Below, piece after piece: positions 1 through 9,627 of a DNA stretch of 64,000 nt; positions within the stretch are counted from its first letter, which is position 1; every line of letters starts with the position of its first letter. The DNA is from an uncultured Bryobacterales bacterium (GTDB taxonomy: Bacteria; Acidobacteriota; Terriglobia; Bryobacterales; UBA6623), in NCBI GenBank assembly GCA_951813605.1, contig OX638379.1, positions 3,076,062 through 3,140,061 on the forward strand, in the 5' to 3' direction. A program made the translations under genes and the position numbers. Under the pieces are notes generated by a model that saw nothing but the letters and a program-made list of their open reading frames with translations, was not told where the DNA came from and did not search any database.

Positions 1-178
1 CGCCGAGCGATCTGCGAGCTTCGCTTGGCCCCTGTCCAGCCAACAGTTACAGGCCTATGCCTGTGCTGTTTCGCTCACGAAGGAAAGCTCGATCACCAGC
101 CTCGAATGCCGATACCATCGCGAGCCCATCGACGATGGGACGGTCAGACAGACATTCCCTCCCGAATCTGGTTGTTGG

Positions 179-3157
179 TCAAGGCACCAAGTCGGCGGCG
201 TAAGCCCCCTTGAGGGAAACCGATTGGTTCGAGCGGCCCAGCTCCCAAGTTCCGATCACACCGAGGGGACCATCTAGGCTCGCGCCGACAAACTTGCCTG
301 TATGCGCGCGGTGGCCAGACCATCGGGTGTCGGAACGGACCGCGTTGACGTACCGGAGGCGAACGGATGGGCGGCTCGAATCGAATTCGAGCAGATTTCC
401 GTTTCCGCCAGACAAGCTGAGCCCGCTGGAGAACACGATCTGGTCCACGCCGACGCCGTTGTACCGGAAAACCCCATCGCCATCCAGCGTGCGGAGATCT
501 TGGATGACCGAGGTGACCGTGGCACGACCGACCGAAGCACCCCAGTCGACCGTCAAGGCAATCTCGCCTTCAAAGATTCTGGGGCCGCCCGAACTGTCGT
601 CGACGGCTACCGTGTGTCCTTGGTAGTAACCGGTGCCATTGGTCGGGAAACGAGGGTCCCCGCTGAAATATCTCGTTTGTTCGAGCGGACTGTAAGCGAA
701 GGCGCCCGAAGGATCGTCCGGGTCATATTCAATACCCTCGCTCGCGCTATTTCCGACAGTCCTCAGCCAAATTCCGAAGCGTCCGTAGTCCGTATGACTG
801 TACTCGACCCTCACGTCGTGACTCCGGACCTCGAAGATCAAGTCCGTATCCTCGACCGCGTCGCTCTCCTCGTGGAATACACCAGGCTCCACCAGGGCGT
901 CTTCGAAGCGGCCCACGCTGCCCAGCGCGTAAGCGGCCTCCAAGAGAAGGCTCCGCGCCTGGTCGTCGTCGGGTCGTCTGCGGCTGTCCGTTGGATAGGA
1001 CGCGCCGAGCGGATTCCGCGCCCGGAAGTTGCTGCCGAATACGGTCTCGAATAGGGTCTCGTTGGCGCTGTCCCAGACGGTGTCGCGGCGCCTGTTGAGT
1101 TCCGTCTCGCTGCTACTGACGTCACGCCAGAGATCGAGCACCCGAATCTGCTGCTCAATATCGCGCCGCGCCAGAGCGACCAAAGTCGGCCCGATCGATT
1201 CAGCAGAGCCGCTGAAGAACAGCTCGGCGGCCGCGAACTCCAAGTAATCGCCGTTCTCGTCCTTGCCGCCCACGCGAATGTTGCCACGGCGGTCGGGCTG
1301 GACGCCGATGTATGTTTCCGAAACGTCACCGCGGTCATCCAAGACAGGGCGGACAGAGATGGGGGCCGAATCGTAATCGGCGCCAAAAGCCGCGGTGAGC
1401 AAGGGATCTCGGCTCGAGTTTTCGAAGAGGCTCCATGTACCGATCACGGAGTCCCCGGCTTCGGATCGTTCACCCACGAAAGTGCCTTCGAAGTCGCTTC
1501 GCAGCACTCTCGGTCTCGGAGCCCCGACCAAGGATCTGTACCCCACGCTGGCATCGCCGGAACTGACCTCGAACGACGCGTCGTCATCGTCTAGGTAGGC
1601 ACTCGGCAGGTTGACGTAGGATACATCGGCAAATCCGTAGCGCCACGGGTCTCCGCCTTCGTCTCGCAGGTCAGTGATCAGAGCGCTGACGCGATTCGAA
1701 CCGAAGCGGACGTTCAGTTCGATCAGGCCCGTGTACGTATCGAGGTCGCCGTCAGTGGACACAGCCACCGTTCTGCCGATGTAGTCGGCCTCGCCGCGAT
1801 TCGGCAGTTCAAACCTTCGGGACGCCTCGAGGGGACTGTAGGCGAAGGCTCCGAAGCCCTCGTCTCCGCCCATCAGCACCAAATCGTCGTCCCAGCCGCC
1901 GCCGCCATCTCGCTCGAACCGGAGATAGGCACCGAATCGGGTATTCGGCGTCGATCCGAATTCCAGTTTCGTCAAGGTCTGGAGCGCATCATAGACGTTT
2001 TCTGCCAAGTCCTTGTCGATGGCATCTTCGAACACTCCGTCGTCTACGGCGTCATAGAAGTCCCGATAGTTGGAGAGGGCGGCCTGTACCTGCTCGAGGG
2101 TCTCGACGACTTCCTCGATATCGACCGCGAGATTCCCGGTGAGGGGGACCCTGCCGAAGATGTCCTCGGCATTGTTCCGACCGAAGAGGTCTTCAAGAGC
2201 CTCCTCGGCGAGATCCCAGCGCAATTGGATAGCATCCCTGAATCCGGAACGATCGCCGTCGTACACGGTAGCAAGCAAATCGATCTGGTTGAGGATGGAT
2301 GCGATTGTATCCGCCGCTTGCTCCACGAACGTGGAGCTCCAGGCCACGCCGCCCTGGGAGAACAGCTCGTGGACCGAGTATTCGGCGCCGCCGACCTTGA
2401 GAACGGACCTGCGTGTGCCGTCTTCGCCGGTCACCAAGACCGGCTCGACGCCGACATGCACTTCGCTGATGTCGGAACGAACGACCGGGCTCAAATCGGG
2501 GCCGGTCCCTCCTGGTGGAGGCGGACGGACGGAAACCAAGACCGCATGCCACGAGCCGCGCCGCATGATGAATTCGTAGACTCTTCCGGTGGAGTCTCGC
2601 ACCTGCAGGCCGTTTCGGACCGTCTGCCCGTCATGTGAAAAACCGCCGCCCTGAAGCCGAGCCAGCACCACGGTCTCACCGGACTGCCCGAGGGGCACAC
2701 TGAGGAGATCGGGAACGAAGTCAGCCCTCCATAGCCCGCCGGCGAAGGTGATCCGGTACACATTTCCATCGGCCGCCTTGACGGTCAGCCCGCTCTCAAC
2801 CAGCCCGTTCCACCAATACAGCCCGTTCTCAAGTTCCCTGAGCGTGATGGCACTGCCGGACGAACCGAGCGGGACTTGGACCAAGCGAGGCAAGTACCCC
2901 GCCCTCCATTGGCCTCCGAAGAATGACAGAACGTACCTGTTGCCGTTGGCGGAGGTGATTGTGGAGCCATCAAAGACGGGCTGGCCGTTCCATGTGTACC
3001 GGCCGGATTCCGCTCTGACGAGCGTCGCCGTGCCGCCATACTCGCCGAGTTGGACCTGGACCGGCTGCGCCTCGAGCGTCGACGGCAAAGCCAGTGTGGA
3101 TACGAGGAGCACAGCGAACACCATCCGCCGGACGTCCTGAGTGTTTAGATAACGCAT
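179..3157 (-). CDS. Exported repeat protein with two TbpB-like barrel modules (paralogue 3 of 3)
   Basis: Predicted exported protein of 992 aa. The ATG at 3157 is preferred over an in-frame TTG 21 bases upstream because it follows AGGGCGG at suitable spacing and starts a normal signal peptide with a likely signal peptidase I site after LEA. There is no lipobox cysteine, unlike the two paralogues upstream. Residues about 32-210 are three repeats of about 58 residues, each with a V-x-LG-x-x-G start and a NGN/DGN-x-Y centre. The rest holds two modules, each with a helical segment and then a barrel with RFGAY/RFGIW, GAFAYSPLE, a Y-x-G-x-T/H-x-AV stretch and an end of type GxFVG...G..GTW...FGA. 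That last pattern is typical of transferrin-binding-protein-B-like barrels; the resemblance is by eye. Function and ligand are unknown; a surface or adhesion role is inference. Confidence 0.8.
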   Translation of the reverse strand: MRYLNTQDVRRMVFAVLLVSTLALPSTLEAQPVQVQLGEYGGTATLVRAESGRYTWNGQPVFDGSTITSANGNRYVLSFFGGQWRAGYLPRLVQVPLGSSGSAITLRELENGLYWWNGLVESGLTVKAADGNVYRITFAGGLWRADFVPDLLSVPLGQSGETVVLARLQGGGFSHDGQTVRNGLQVRDSTGRVYEFIMRRGSWHAVLVSVRPPPPGGTGPDLSPVVRSDISEVHVGVEPVLVTGEDGTRRSVLKVGGAEYSVHELFSQGGVAWSSTFVEQAADTIASILNQIDLLATVYDGDRSGFRDAIQLRWDLAEEALEDLFGRNNAEDIFGRVPLTGNLAVDIEEVVETLEQVQAALSNYRDFYDAVDDGVFEDAIDKDLAENVYDALQTLTKLEFGSTPNTRFGAYLRFERDGGGGWDDDLVLMGGDEGFGAFAYSPLEASRRFELPNRGEADYIGRTVAVSTDGDLDTYTGLIELNVRFGSNRVSALITDLRDEGGDPWRYGFADVSYVNLPSAYLDDDDASFEVSSGDASVGYRSLVGAPRPRVLRSDFEGTFVGERSEAGDSVIGTWSLFENSSRDPLLTAAFGADYDSAPISVRPVLDDRGDVSETYIGVQPDRRGNIRVGGKDENGDYLEFAAAELFFSGSAESIGPTLVALARRDIEQQIRVLDLWRDVSSSETELNRRRDTVWDSANETLFETVFGSNFRARNPLGASYPTDSRRRPDDDQARSLLLEAAYALGSVGRFEDALVEPGVFHEESDAVEDTDLIFEVRSHDVRVEYSHTDYGRFGIWLRTVGNSASEGIEYDPDDPSGAFAYSPLEQTRYFSGDPRFPTNGTGYYQGHTVAVDDSSGGPRIFEGEIALTVDWGASVGRATVTSVIQDLRTLDGDGVFRYNGVGVDQIVFSSGLSLSGGNGNLLEFDSSRPSVRLRYVNAVRSDTRWSGHRAHTGKFVGASLDGPLGVIGTWELGRSNQSVSLKGAYAADLVP

Positions 3158-3350
3158 GGTGTAGCCGCCCTGTCGCAATTAGTCTACTACTTCGGCTATT
3201 ATTTCGAAAACCGTACGCCTCGACCGACTTGGCGCAACCCTCCGCCAGCCCCGGCATTCAGCTATCGAGGAGGCCCGGCCTAGCAGCGCGCGACTGAAGA
3301 GCGCCGCGGCTAGATCCGCTAAGGGAGCCGCCCGCGGATCCGGCTCGCCT

Positions 3351-6300
3351 CTAGGGCAGCAGCTCAGCACCGAACGCGCCCTCGATGTCAATGCCGTCGG
3401 TTTCCACAACTGACCACGATCCAATCACACCAAGGGGCCCGTCGATGCTGGTGCCGACAAACTTGCCGCTCATCTGCTCTGTTGTCCCGCTAATGGACAC
3501 TTCCGGAAGCCTCGGGTCGCGGTAGCGAATACTAGCCGCAACGGATTCGGTAGTAGTAATAGCCCTACCACTAGCTGTCATTCCCTCGAACAAGATGTAG
3601 CCCACATCCAGGCTGGCATGCTGGAACCACGAGTTGTCTGTGACGTCTTTCAAATCGCGAATGAAGGAGGTAACCGCGTTCGTCGCGCTAGACCAATCAA
3701 CGGTCAGCTGGATGAATCCTCTGTAAATGGACCCTTCAGCGTCCACGGCGATGGTGCTGCCTTCGTAGATGGCGCTAAAACTCAGGTCCGTGACAAGAGC
3801 GCTGGATTGGTCCAGCGGACTGTATGCGAACACACCCGTAACCGGCGTGTTAGGATCGGCCTCCGCGTAATCGCGGCTCGCTTTGGACCATGCGCCGAAG
3901 CGCGTGTAGTTGTGATTCGTATAGTCGAACTCCACAGCGAGCTTGTAAGGGACCGCGTCGAAAATCTCGTCTACTTGCTCTTCTCCGACCAAGCCGGCGA
4001 AAATCTCCTCGTCAGCCAGCGCGGCCGTGAACAGGCTCTCGCTGCTCAGGGCGAGCGATGCCTGTTCTAGACGGCTCTTGGCCTCGGTGTCGTCATCCGC
4101 CGCCGGGGTTCCGATTTGCGGATATTCCGTGAAATCTGGAACCTCGACTGATGTTCCGAATATCTTGCCGAGTGCTGCGTTAGTCGTTGCGAAGATCGGG
4201 TCTCTGTCCGTGCCAGTGTCAAGAGCATCGATCAGCGCTTGGAGTTTTGTGATCTCGGCGTCAATCTCCCCCTTGGCAGTCGTCACGAACAGCTCGCCCG
4301 TGTCCGACGCCCTTTTGCTCCTATACAATTGGGTCGCTTCGAATTCGAAGGTGTCGATCGTGATGTCGCCGTCGCCATCGGGCGCGATGTCGTTGGGGGT
4401 GGCAAGGGATACCTTCGATTCCGCGCCGCGGTCGTTGACCGTCGGTCTCGTCGCGGAAGTGCTCGAACTCCTCCCGATGCCGAACGCACCCTCCAACACA
4501 GAGCCCACTTTCCAGGTGCCAAGGATTTCGGACCCGCCATTCACGAACTGTCCCTTGAAGTTGCTGCTTGCGACGCTCACGTCGCTGCCAATTCCCGCCG
4601 GGCGCCTGACCGTCGCATCGTCATCGTCCGAAAACGTGCCGTTGTCGTTGAACTCGGCAATCGGCAGAAGCACGGACTCCACATCCTTAGCGAGGTAGGT
4701 CCACGGATCCCCGTCATCGTCATCCAAATCGGTGATCAATGCGTCCACGCGCTGTGTGCTGAACCGGGCTTTCAGCTCGATCGTTCCGGAATACATTGTG
4801 GGATTCGTCGTGTCGGGGTTCACGGCAACTGTGTCGCCGCGGTAGGTTGCCTCGCCCCGGGTTGGCAAATCGTCCGGATCCGGCTGCTCGAGCGGGCTAT
4901 AGGCGAATGCCCCGGAACCCCAATTCCCGGAGCCAGCATCGGCACCCGCATCTTTGTTCGCGTAGACAGCGAATCTGGTATTCCTCGTGGACCCGAACTT
5001 AATTCTCGATATCGGAGCCTCAAAGTAGTCCTCCGCGTCTTTTCCAGCTGCGAACGCGTTCTCGAATTCGTCCTCGAAATCGCTTTGGCTGGACAGAGCG
5101 TCGATGAGTTCTTCGAGCTCTTCGATCACGTCGTCGACGTCGTCAAAATCGACTTCGCTATCTCCGCCCCAAGGGTCGGATCGAGCGTAATCCGTGCCGA
5201 GAATAGCCTGCAGCGCCGCCAGCGCCTGCGTCCATAGCCCAGTCGTGCTGCCATCGCCTCGGATGTGCTCGTCCGGATTTACCGCGTCTAGCTCGTACAG
5301 CTGAATGTAGTTCTTGATTGTTTCTACGATTCCTTGTATCTCTTCCCTGGCCGCTTCGACGTAGGTCCGCCCGTCGGACACTATTCCGCTTCTGCCGAGC
5401 AATTCGTACACGGAGTATTCGGCCGTGCCGCCGCCGGAAGCGGCATCACCGACTTCTAGGAAAGTACCCACCCCGGGATCCTCAGGCTCGGTCGAGCAAT
5501 CGTCGCACAATCGGAATTCGGCCGCCCCGAATTCAACCTTGCTCTCGTCGGTCTCCGTCCGCGAGGAAGAGCCTCCGCCCGGCCCGGGGATCGTGGGAAA
5601 CACCCGTCGTGTGGCTGTCCAACCGCCATCTCCGAAGGTCAGACGGTATCGGACGCCGTTGATGAGTCTCGTCGAGCCGGATCGGACCACCGTGCCGTCC
5701 AAGGCGTACCTGCCATCCTCTTCCTTCGTCAACGTGACCGTTCCGCCTCCCGGCAGATCGACCGCCACGCTGCCCGTCTTGAATTCCGCGACCCAGGTGT
5801 TGCCCGAGCGAGTCAGCACGTACTCGTTCCCGTCTTCGATGACCGTGTCGCCGCTTTGCACTTCCTTCCCGTCGAGCAAGTAGGTGCCGTCTTCGAGGCG
5901 CAGCAGAGCGAGAGACGTGCCGGACTCCCCGGCCTTCACTTGGATCGCCTGCGGTATGTACGCGGCAGTCCATTCTCCGTCTTGCAGAATGACCCGGTAT
6001 TGGTTTCCGTTAGCCGCCCTGCGGATGGACCCGCTCTCGAACGGCGTGCGGCCCAGCCAGTACTGCCCGTCCTCCTCCCTCGTGAGAACGATGCTGTTTC
6101 CGCTGGCTCCAAGCCGTACAGTGACGCCCTGCGGCACGAACTCCGCAGTCCACTCGTTGCCCAAGCGCGTCAACCTGTACATGTTGCCGTTCTCGGCCTC
6201 GAAGGTGTCGCCGCTTGCGAACACCTCGCCGTTCGCCTCGTATCGTCCGTCTTCCTGCCGTGTCAATCGCAAGGTCTCTCCGCTCGTCCCCAAGTCCACG

Positions 6301-6986
6301 GCGGCGGGTGGCGGAGGAACGTACTCGTACGACCACTCTTCATCCATCAAGGTCAGCTTGTACTCGCTGCCGCTGGCGGTCTTCCATATTGCACCGCTCT
6401 GGAACGGCTCGCCATCGCCCGTCTCGTAGGTTCCGTCCTCCCTGCGCGTCAGTGCCAGGCTCTCTCCGCTGGTCCCCAGCTCCAGGGAGGTGGGGTCGGG
6501 GGCCACGTACTCCACGATCCAGGCCTCGTCCTCTAGCGTCAACCGATACGTATTGCCGTTCGACGCCGGGAGCACATCGCCGCTCGCAAACCTGATCTCG
6601 CCGGCCTGGTAGCTGCCGTCTTCCTCGCGGGTGACCAAAAGGGCGTCGCCGCTCGTCCCGAGAGCTACCGCCGATGGTTCCGGACGCACGTATTCGGCGG
6701 ACCACGTGCCGTCAGCAAGCGTGAGCTTGTAGCGGTTGTCGTTGGCCTCGATCGTGGTTCCGCTCTGGAATGGATTCCCGTCCCTGGTGTACCCGCCCGA
6801 TCGGGTCGTCATCAAGGTGAGCGTCCCCCCGTGATCGCCCAGCTGGACCTGGACTTCCTGCGACACGAACGGGGGCGGGGGCGGGGGCGGGGGGCTGGCA
6901 GACTCGCCGCACCCCAGAAAAGCCATGGAGGCGAGCACCGCCGCAACCACGAGCGACGGGACGGGACGGTAACAGCAATAAGTCAT
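3351..6986 (-). CDS. Large lipoprotein with seven N-terminal repeats and two TbpB-like barrels (paralogue 2)
   Basis: Predicted outer-membrane or surface lipoprotein of 1211 aa. ATG 6986 is chosen over upstream in-frame starts because GGAG lies 9 bases upstream and the protein then begins with a lipoprotein signal ending in the lipobox LGC (Cys26). A polyproline spacer follows. Residues about 45-470 form seven repeats of about 60 residues; the common pattern is LGTSG, then L-T-R-x-EDG-x-Y, then SG, then NGN-x-Y-x-L, then W-x-x-E/A-Y/F. Two modules follow, each a helical, acidic segment and a barrel with RFA/GVY, GAFAYSPLEQ and a terminal GxFVG...G.W...GAFGA motif as in TbpB-like lipoproteins. 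It shares architecture with the genes on either side (same strand, 193 bp from the downstream one). A role in surface binding is inference; no catalytic motif is visible. Confidence 0.82.
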   Translation of the reverse strand: MTYCCYRPVPSLVVAAVLASMAFLGCGESASPPPPPPPPFVSQEVQVQLGDHGGTLTLMTTRSGGYTRDGNPFQSGTTIEANDNRYKLTLADGTWSAEYVRPEPSAVALGTSGDALLVTREEDGSYQAGEIRFASGDVLPASNGNTYRLTLEDEAWIVEYVAPDPTSLELGTSGESLALTRREDGTYETGDGEPFQSGAIWKTASGSEYKLTLMDEEWSYEYVPPPPAAVDLGTSGETLRLTRQEDGRYEANGEVFASGDTFEAENGNMYRLTRLGNEWTAEFVPQGVTVRLGASGNSIVLTREEDGQYWLGRTPFESGSIRRAANGNQYRVILQDGEWTAAYIPQAIQVKAGESGTSLALLRLEDGTYLLDGKEVQSGDTVIEDGNEYVLTRSGNTWVAEFKTGSVAVDLPGGGTVTLTKEEDGRYALDGTVVRSGSTRLINGVRYRLTFGDGGWTATRRVFPTIPGPGGGSSSRTETDESKVEFGAAEFRLCDDCSTEPEDPGVGTFLEVGDAASGGGTAEYSVYELLGRSGIVSDGRTYVEAAREEIQGIVETIKNYIQLYELDAVNPDEHIRGDGSTTGLWTQALAALQAILGTDYARSDPWGGDSEVDFDDVDDVIEELEELIDALSSQSDFEDEFENAFAAGKDAEDYFEAPISRIKFGSTRNTRFAVYANKDAGADAGSGNWGSGAFAYSPLEQPDPDDLPTRGEATYRGDTVAVNPDTTNPTMYSGTIELKARFSTQRVDALITDLDDDDGDPWTYLAKDVESVLLPIAEFNDNGTFSDDDDATVRRPAGIGSDVSVASSNFKGQFVNGGSEILGTWKVGSVLEGAFGIGRSSSTSATRPTVNDRGAESKVSLATPNDIAPDGDGDITIDTFEFEATQLYRSKRASDTGELFVTTAKGEIDAEITKLQALIDALDTGTDRDPIFATTNAALGKIFGTSVEVPDFTEYPQIGTPAADDDTEAKSRLEQASLALSSESLFTAALADEEIFAGLVGEEQVDEIFDAVPYKLAVEFDYTNHNYTRFGAWSKASRDYAEADPNTPVTGVFAYSPLDQSSALVTDLSFSAIYEGSTIAVDAEGSIYRGFIQLTVDWSSATNAVTSFIRDLKDVTDNSWFQHASLDVGYILFEGMTASGRAITTTESVAASIRYRDPRLPEVSISGTTEQMSGKFVGTSIDGPLGVIGSWSVVETDGIDIEGAFGAELLP

Positions 6987-7007
6987 TTTGCCTGCTCCAT
7001 GTTTTAG

Positions 7008-7050
7008 CACTCTAAGTCTATCACGCTCGCGGAAGCAAAGTCGAATAAGA
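7008..7050 (-). promoter_or_regulatory. Candidate promoter of the second repeat-lipoprotein gene
   Basis: On the minus strand an extended -10 like TGATAGACT (TAGACT at 7020-7015) lies about 30 bases before the ATG at 6986. The -35 region is poor, so this is a weak call based on position and the TG extension. Confidence 0.3.
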
Positions 7051-7070
7051 ATCCCGAGAGCAGGCAATAT

Positions 7071-7172
7071 ATGGTTCGCCCCCCGGGGGCTGGGCCAGTG
7101 CAGCTGGCTGGACGGTTTTCCGCGCCAGCATACTCGATCTCGGATTGGAACCGAAACGGTTCCGGGCCACGA
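7071..7172 (+). repeat. Dispersed 102-bp repeat with hairpin, copy 1
   Basis: This stretch matches, in opposite orientation, 46108-46209. Both begin with TGGTTCGCCCCC-like sequence and end with a 7-bp inverted repeat GGAACCG / CGGTTCC and GGGCCACGA. The two stems are perfect while the 3-base loops differ (AAA here, ATA in the other copy read the same way). It lies upstream of a repeat-lipoprotein gene. It resembles a small non-autonomous or REP-like element; identity unknown. Confidence 0.55.
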
Positions 7173-7334
7173 TGGGTTCCGCGCGCCGCGGTCCTCGTCG
7201 CCGAAGCGATTTTGGATGGCCATTGCCTAGCACAGGCTCTTGCAGCGGCGACAGGAGCGCTTGTGCATCGCTTCGATGCGGCCGACGAACTGTGGGCTTT
7301 CCCTCCCTTGTAGCCGGCCGGCGGCCTCCGGTGG

Positions 7335-8684
7335 CGCGCCCTGTCCGGAAATGCGTGTGCGCGGTCTTGGAATGGCCTGAAAGGAGGACATCTGATCACG
7401 AAGCACAGGCAGCGGGTCAGCGACGGGTGATTGGACGAGTTGCTGGCGGGAGAGGACCCGCTAGAGGCGTTTCGCAACGGCGAGTTGCTTGCGGATTTGC
7501 GCAAGGCAGTTGCGGAGCGGGCGCTGAGCGCGCAGATGGAGGCGCGTATCGGGGCGATCACGAGGCCGGCGCCAGGAACCGCCGCAACGGTCACAACCGC
7601 AAGCGGGTATTGACGGGCAGCGGGTCGATGGAGGCGGTCGGTTCCGCTGGATCGCCCGCGCCGCTTCGTGCCGCGCCTGATGGAGAAGCATTGCCGGCGC
7701 CTGCCAGGTCTTGACGGCAAGGTGATTTCGATGCATGCGCGGGCGTGTCGAGCAGCTGTGCGGGGTTGCGGTCTCGCCGGATTTGATTTCCAAGGTGACG
7801 GACGCGACGCATGCGGAGATGCTGGAATGGCAGTCCCGGCCGTCGGACGGAGTTTACGCCATCGCGCACTGCGACGCGCTGCGGGGGAAGACTCGCCAGG
7901 AGCGCCTGTTGCGAAACAAGGCGGTGTGCATGGGGATCGGGGCGACCTGCGCGGGGTGCCGGGAGGTTCCGCGGTTCTGGATCGAGCAGACGCAGGGCGC
8001 GAAATTCTGGCGGAAGGTGATGCACGAGTGGAAAACGCGGGGGATGCAGGACGTGCCGGTGGCGGTGACCGGCGGCCTGATGGGCTTTCCCGAGGTGATG
8101 GAAGCGGTGTATCCGCAAGCCCTGGTGCAAACCTGCATCGTGCATTGAATCCGCTATTCCCTGGTGCTTGCCTCGTAGCGGGAGCGCAAGAGGCCGGCTG
8201 CGGCGCTGACGGCCATCTGCCGGGCGCCGGCGGCCGAGCAGGCCAAGGCGGCGCTGGACGCGTTCGAGGCCGGCCCCCGGGGACAAAAGCGTCCGGCTGT
8301 TGCTCGGAGCTGGCGTTCCTGCCGGACGCAGATCGTCCCGTTCTTCGCGTTCTCCGAACCGCTGCGCCGGGCGATTTGCACGACCGACGCGATGGAGAGC
8401 TTGGACAGCATGGTACGCCGCGCAGTGCGCACGCGGGGGACGCTTCCCGATCGACCGCGCAGCGGCCAAGCTGCTCTGCCTGGCGCTGCGGAAGGTCGCA
8501 CGGAAATGGACGAGGCCGCCTGCGTCCCGGCACCCGGCGCGCACCGAGTTCGCCCACCAGCTCGACGATAGATTCCGGGTGGCGACGCCATGAAAGCTCC
8601 GCCGCATGAGTATCCTACGCGCAGTCACCGCGGACGGGCAAATCAAAACGCAGCAACCTCCCGCACGGAAGTTCTGACAGTCCC
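7335..8684 (+). mobile_element. Decayed IS256-family element
   Basis: Full-length but decayed copy of the element seen at 20071-21444. Degenerate terminal repeats remain (CTGTC..GGAAATGCGTGTGCG at the left, near 7339; CGCACGGAAGTTCTGACAG at the right, near 8662-8680). The transposase reading is broken by stops and frameshifts: LDELLAGEDPLEAFRNGELL is preceded by a TGA, a frame change occurs at about 7630, and stop codons interrupt CIVH-IRYSL and LAS-RERK. It separates two of the paralogous repeat-lipoprotein genes. Confidence 0.85.
7393..8593 (+). pseudogene. IS256-family (Mutator-type) transposase, broken
   Basis: Translated fragments match the better-preserved copy at 20162-21386: the N-terminal LLAGEDPLEAFRNGELLADL segment, the central AIAHCDALRGKTRQERL and GIGATCAGCREVPRFWIEQ segments, and the C-terminal FAFSEPLRRAICTTDAMES segment. 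At least two internal stops and several frame changes are present. Not expected to give an active transposase. Confidence 0.85.
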
Positions 8685-9536
8685 TTCGACTGGCGCGCAG
8701 ATCGGAATAATCCGTTTCCCTTCTTCTTGATGTGCCGAACATGATCAGCCTAGCATCGGGATAGGCAAAGCTCCGCGGCCCCTTTCCGCCTGCGGCGGCC
8801 GCCATGCGGATTCGCGCATGGCGGTTCGTCCGGCCGAGCTAGAACCGAAGAGAGCCGGGGCAGTCCAAGCGAGGCCAACTCAAGGCGGAATGTTGCGAAA
8901 TCGGCGGCAGGGCACGCACCAAGCGCCAAGATCCGGGCACGCCGCCAACAATGCCACCGGCTGGCGCCTCCGTCACGTTCCGGCTGCAGTGCCGCTGCTC
9001 GCAGACTCGTCCCTTTCACGATGCTTCCCTGGACGGGCGCTCGGCCCTCCGCAGCCCACCGTTCGATCCCTGCCTCGGCGCCTCCCGGCGCTTCACCGCT
9101 TTGCCGCAGCAGGAAGCGCAGCTGCAGCTGGCTGGTCTATCGCAAGCCGCTTCCGAAAAACGCCTTCCAAACTGCCGCTCCGTTCGTTCGGGCTTTCGCC
9201 CCTGGCGGAACTGCGATGAAGTCTGCGGACTTCCGCCGCCCGATGAGGCCGGATCACTTCTCCCTCGGTCCGGACTCCCGGACGAGCGGCTGGCCTCCCG
9301 GCACGAGCCTCTCCGCCTTCGGCGCCAGAGCGACGGTATGGAATTCGTCGTCCCGTGTCGACTGGCGCGGCACCGTCTGTCCGGTGTCTCGTATCCAGTT
9401 CCTGTCGATCGGCTCACGCCCTGGCTCTACGCTTGCTTTAGGCCCTGCCCCGGGACGGTGCCCTGGCAGTTTGCCAGGCCATGGCCTCAATCAGGCCAGG
9501 GAAGGCTTTCACCCTCGAGCTGCCCGGCAAGAACGG
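8685..9536. other. Gene-poor stretch between IS256 relic and terminator
   Basis: About 850 bases without a convincing gene. Long open frames here run into the antisense of the lipoprotein gene and have no recognisable motif or ribosome site. I see no RNA gene or repeat. Confidence 0.5.
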
Positions 9537-9566
9537 AAAAGGGGGAGCGGATCTCTCCGCTCCCCC
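9537..9566 (-). terminator. Intrinsic terminator of the first repeat-lipoprotein gene
   Basis: An 11-bp perfect GC-rich stem (9541-9551 with 9556-9566) with a 4-base loop. Read on the minus strand it is followed by TTTT. It lies about 60 bases after the TAG of the gene ending at 9628, in the right orientation. Confidence 0.85.
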
Positions 9567-9627
9567 GTGTGAATCGATTCAGGCGGAACGAACCCGGATC
9601 CGGGAACGCCCCTCGAATCGTCCGCTC

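Noticed and set aside
3180..3350. Terminator between the second and third repeat-protein genes
   Set aside because: GATCCGC and GCGGATC could pair near 3313-3339, but the loop is long and no T-run follows on the minus strand.
7004..8557. 517-aa minus-strand frame
   Set aside because: Runs antisense to a decayed IS256 and into a promoter region; low-complexity Arg/Pro/Ser composition.
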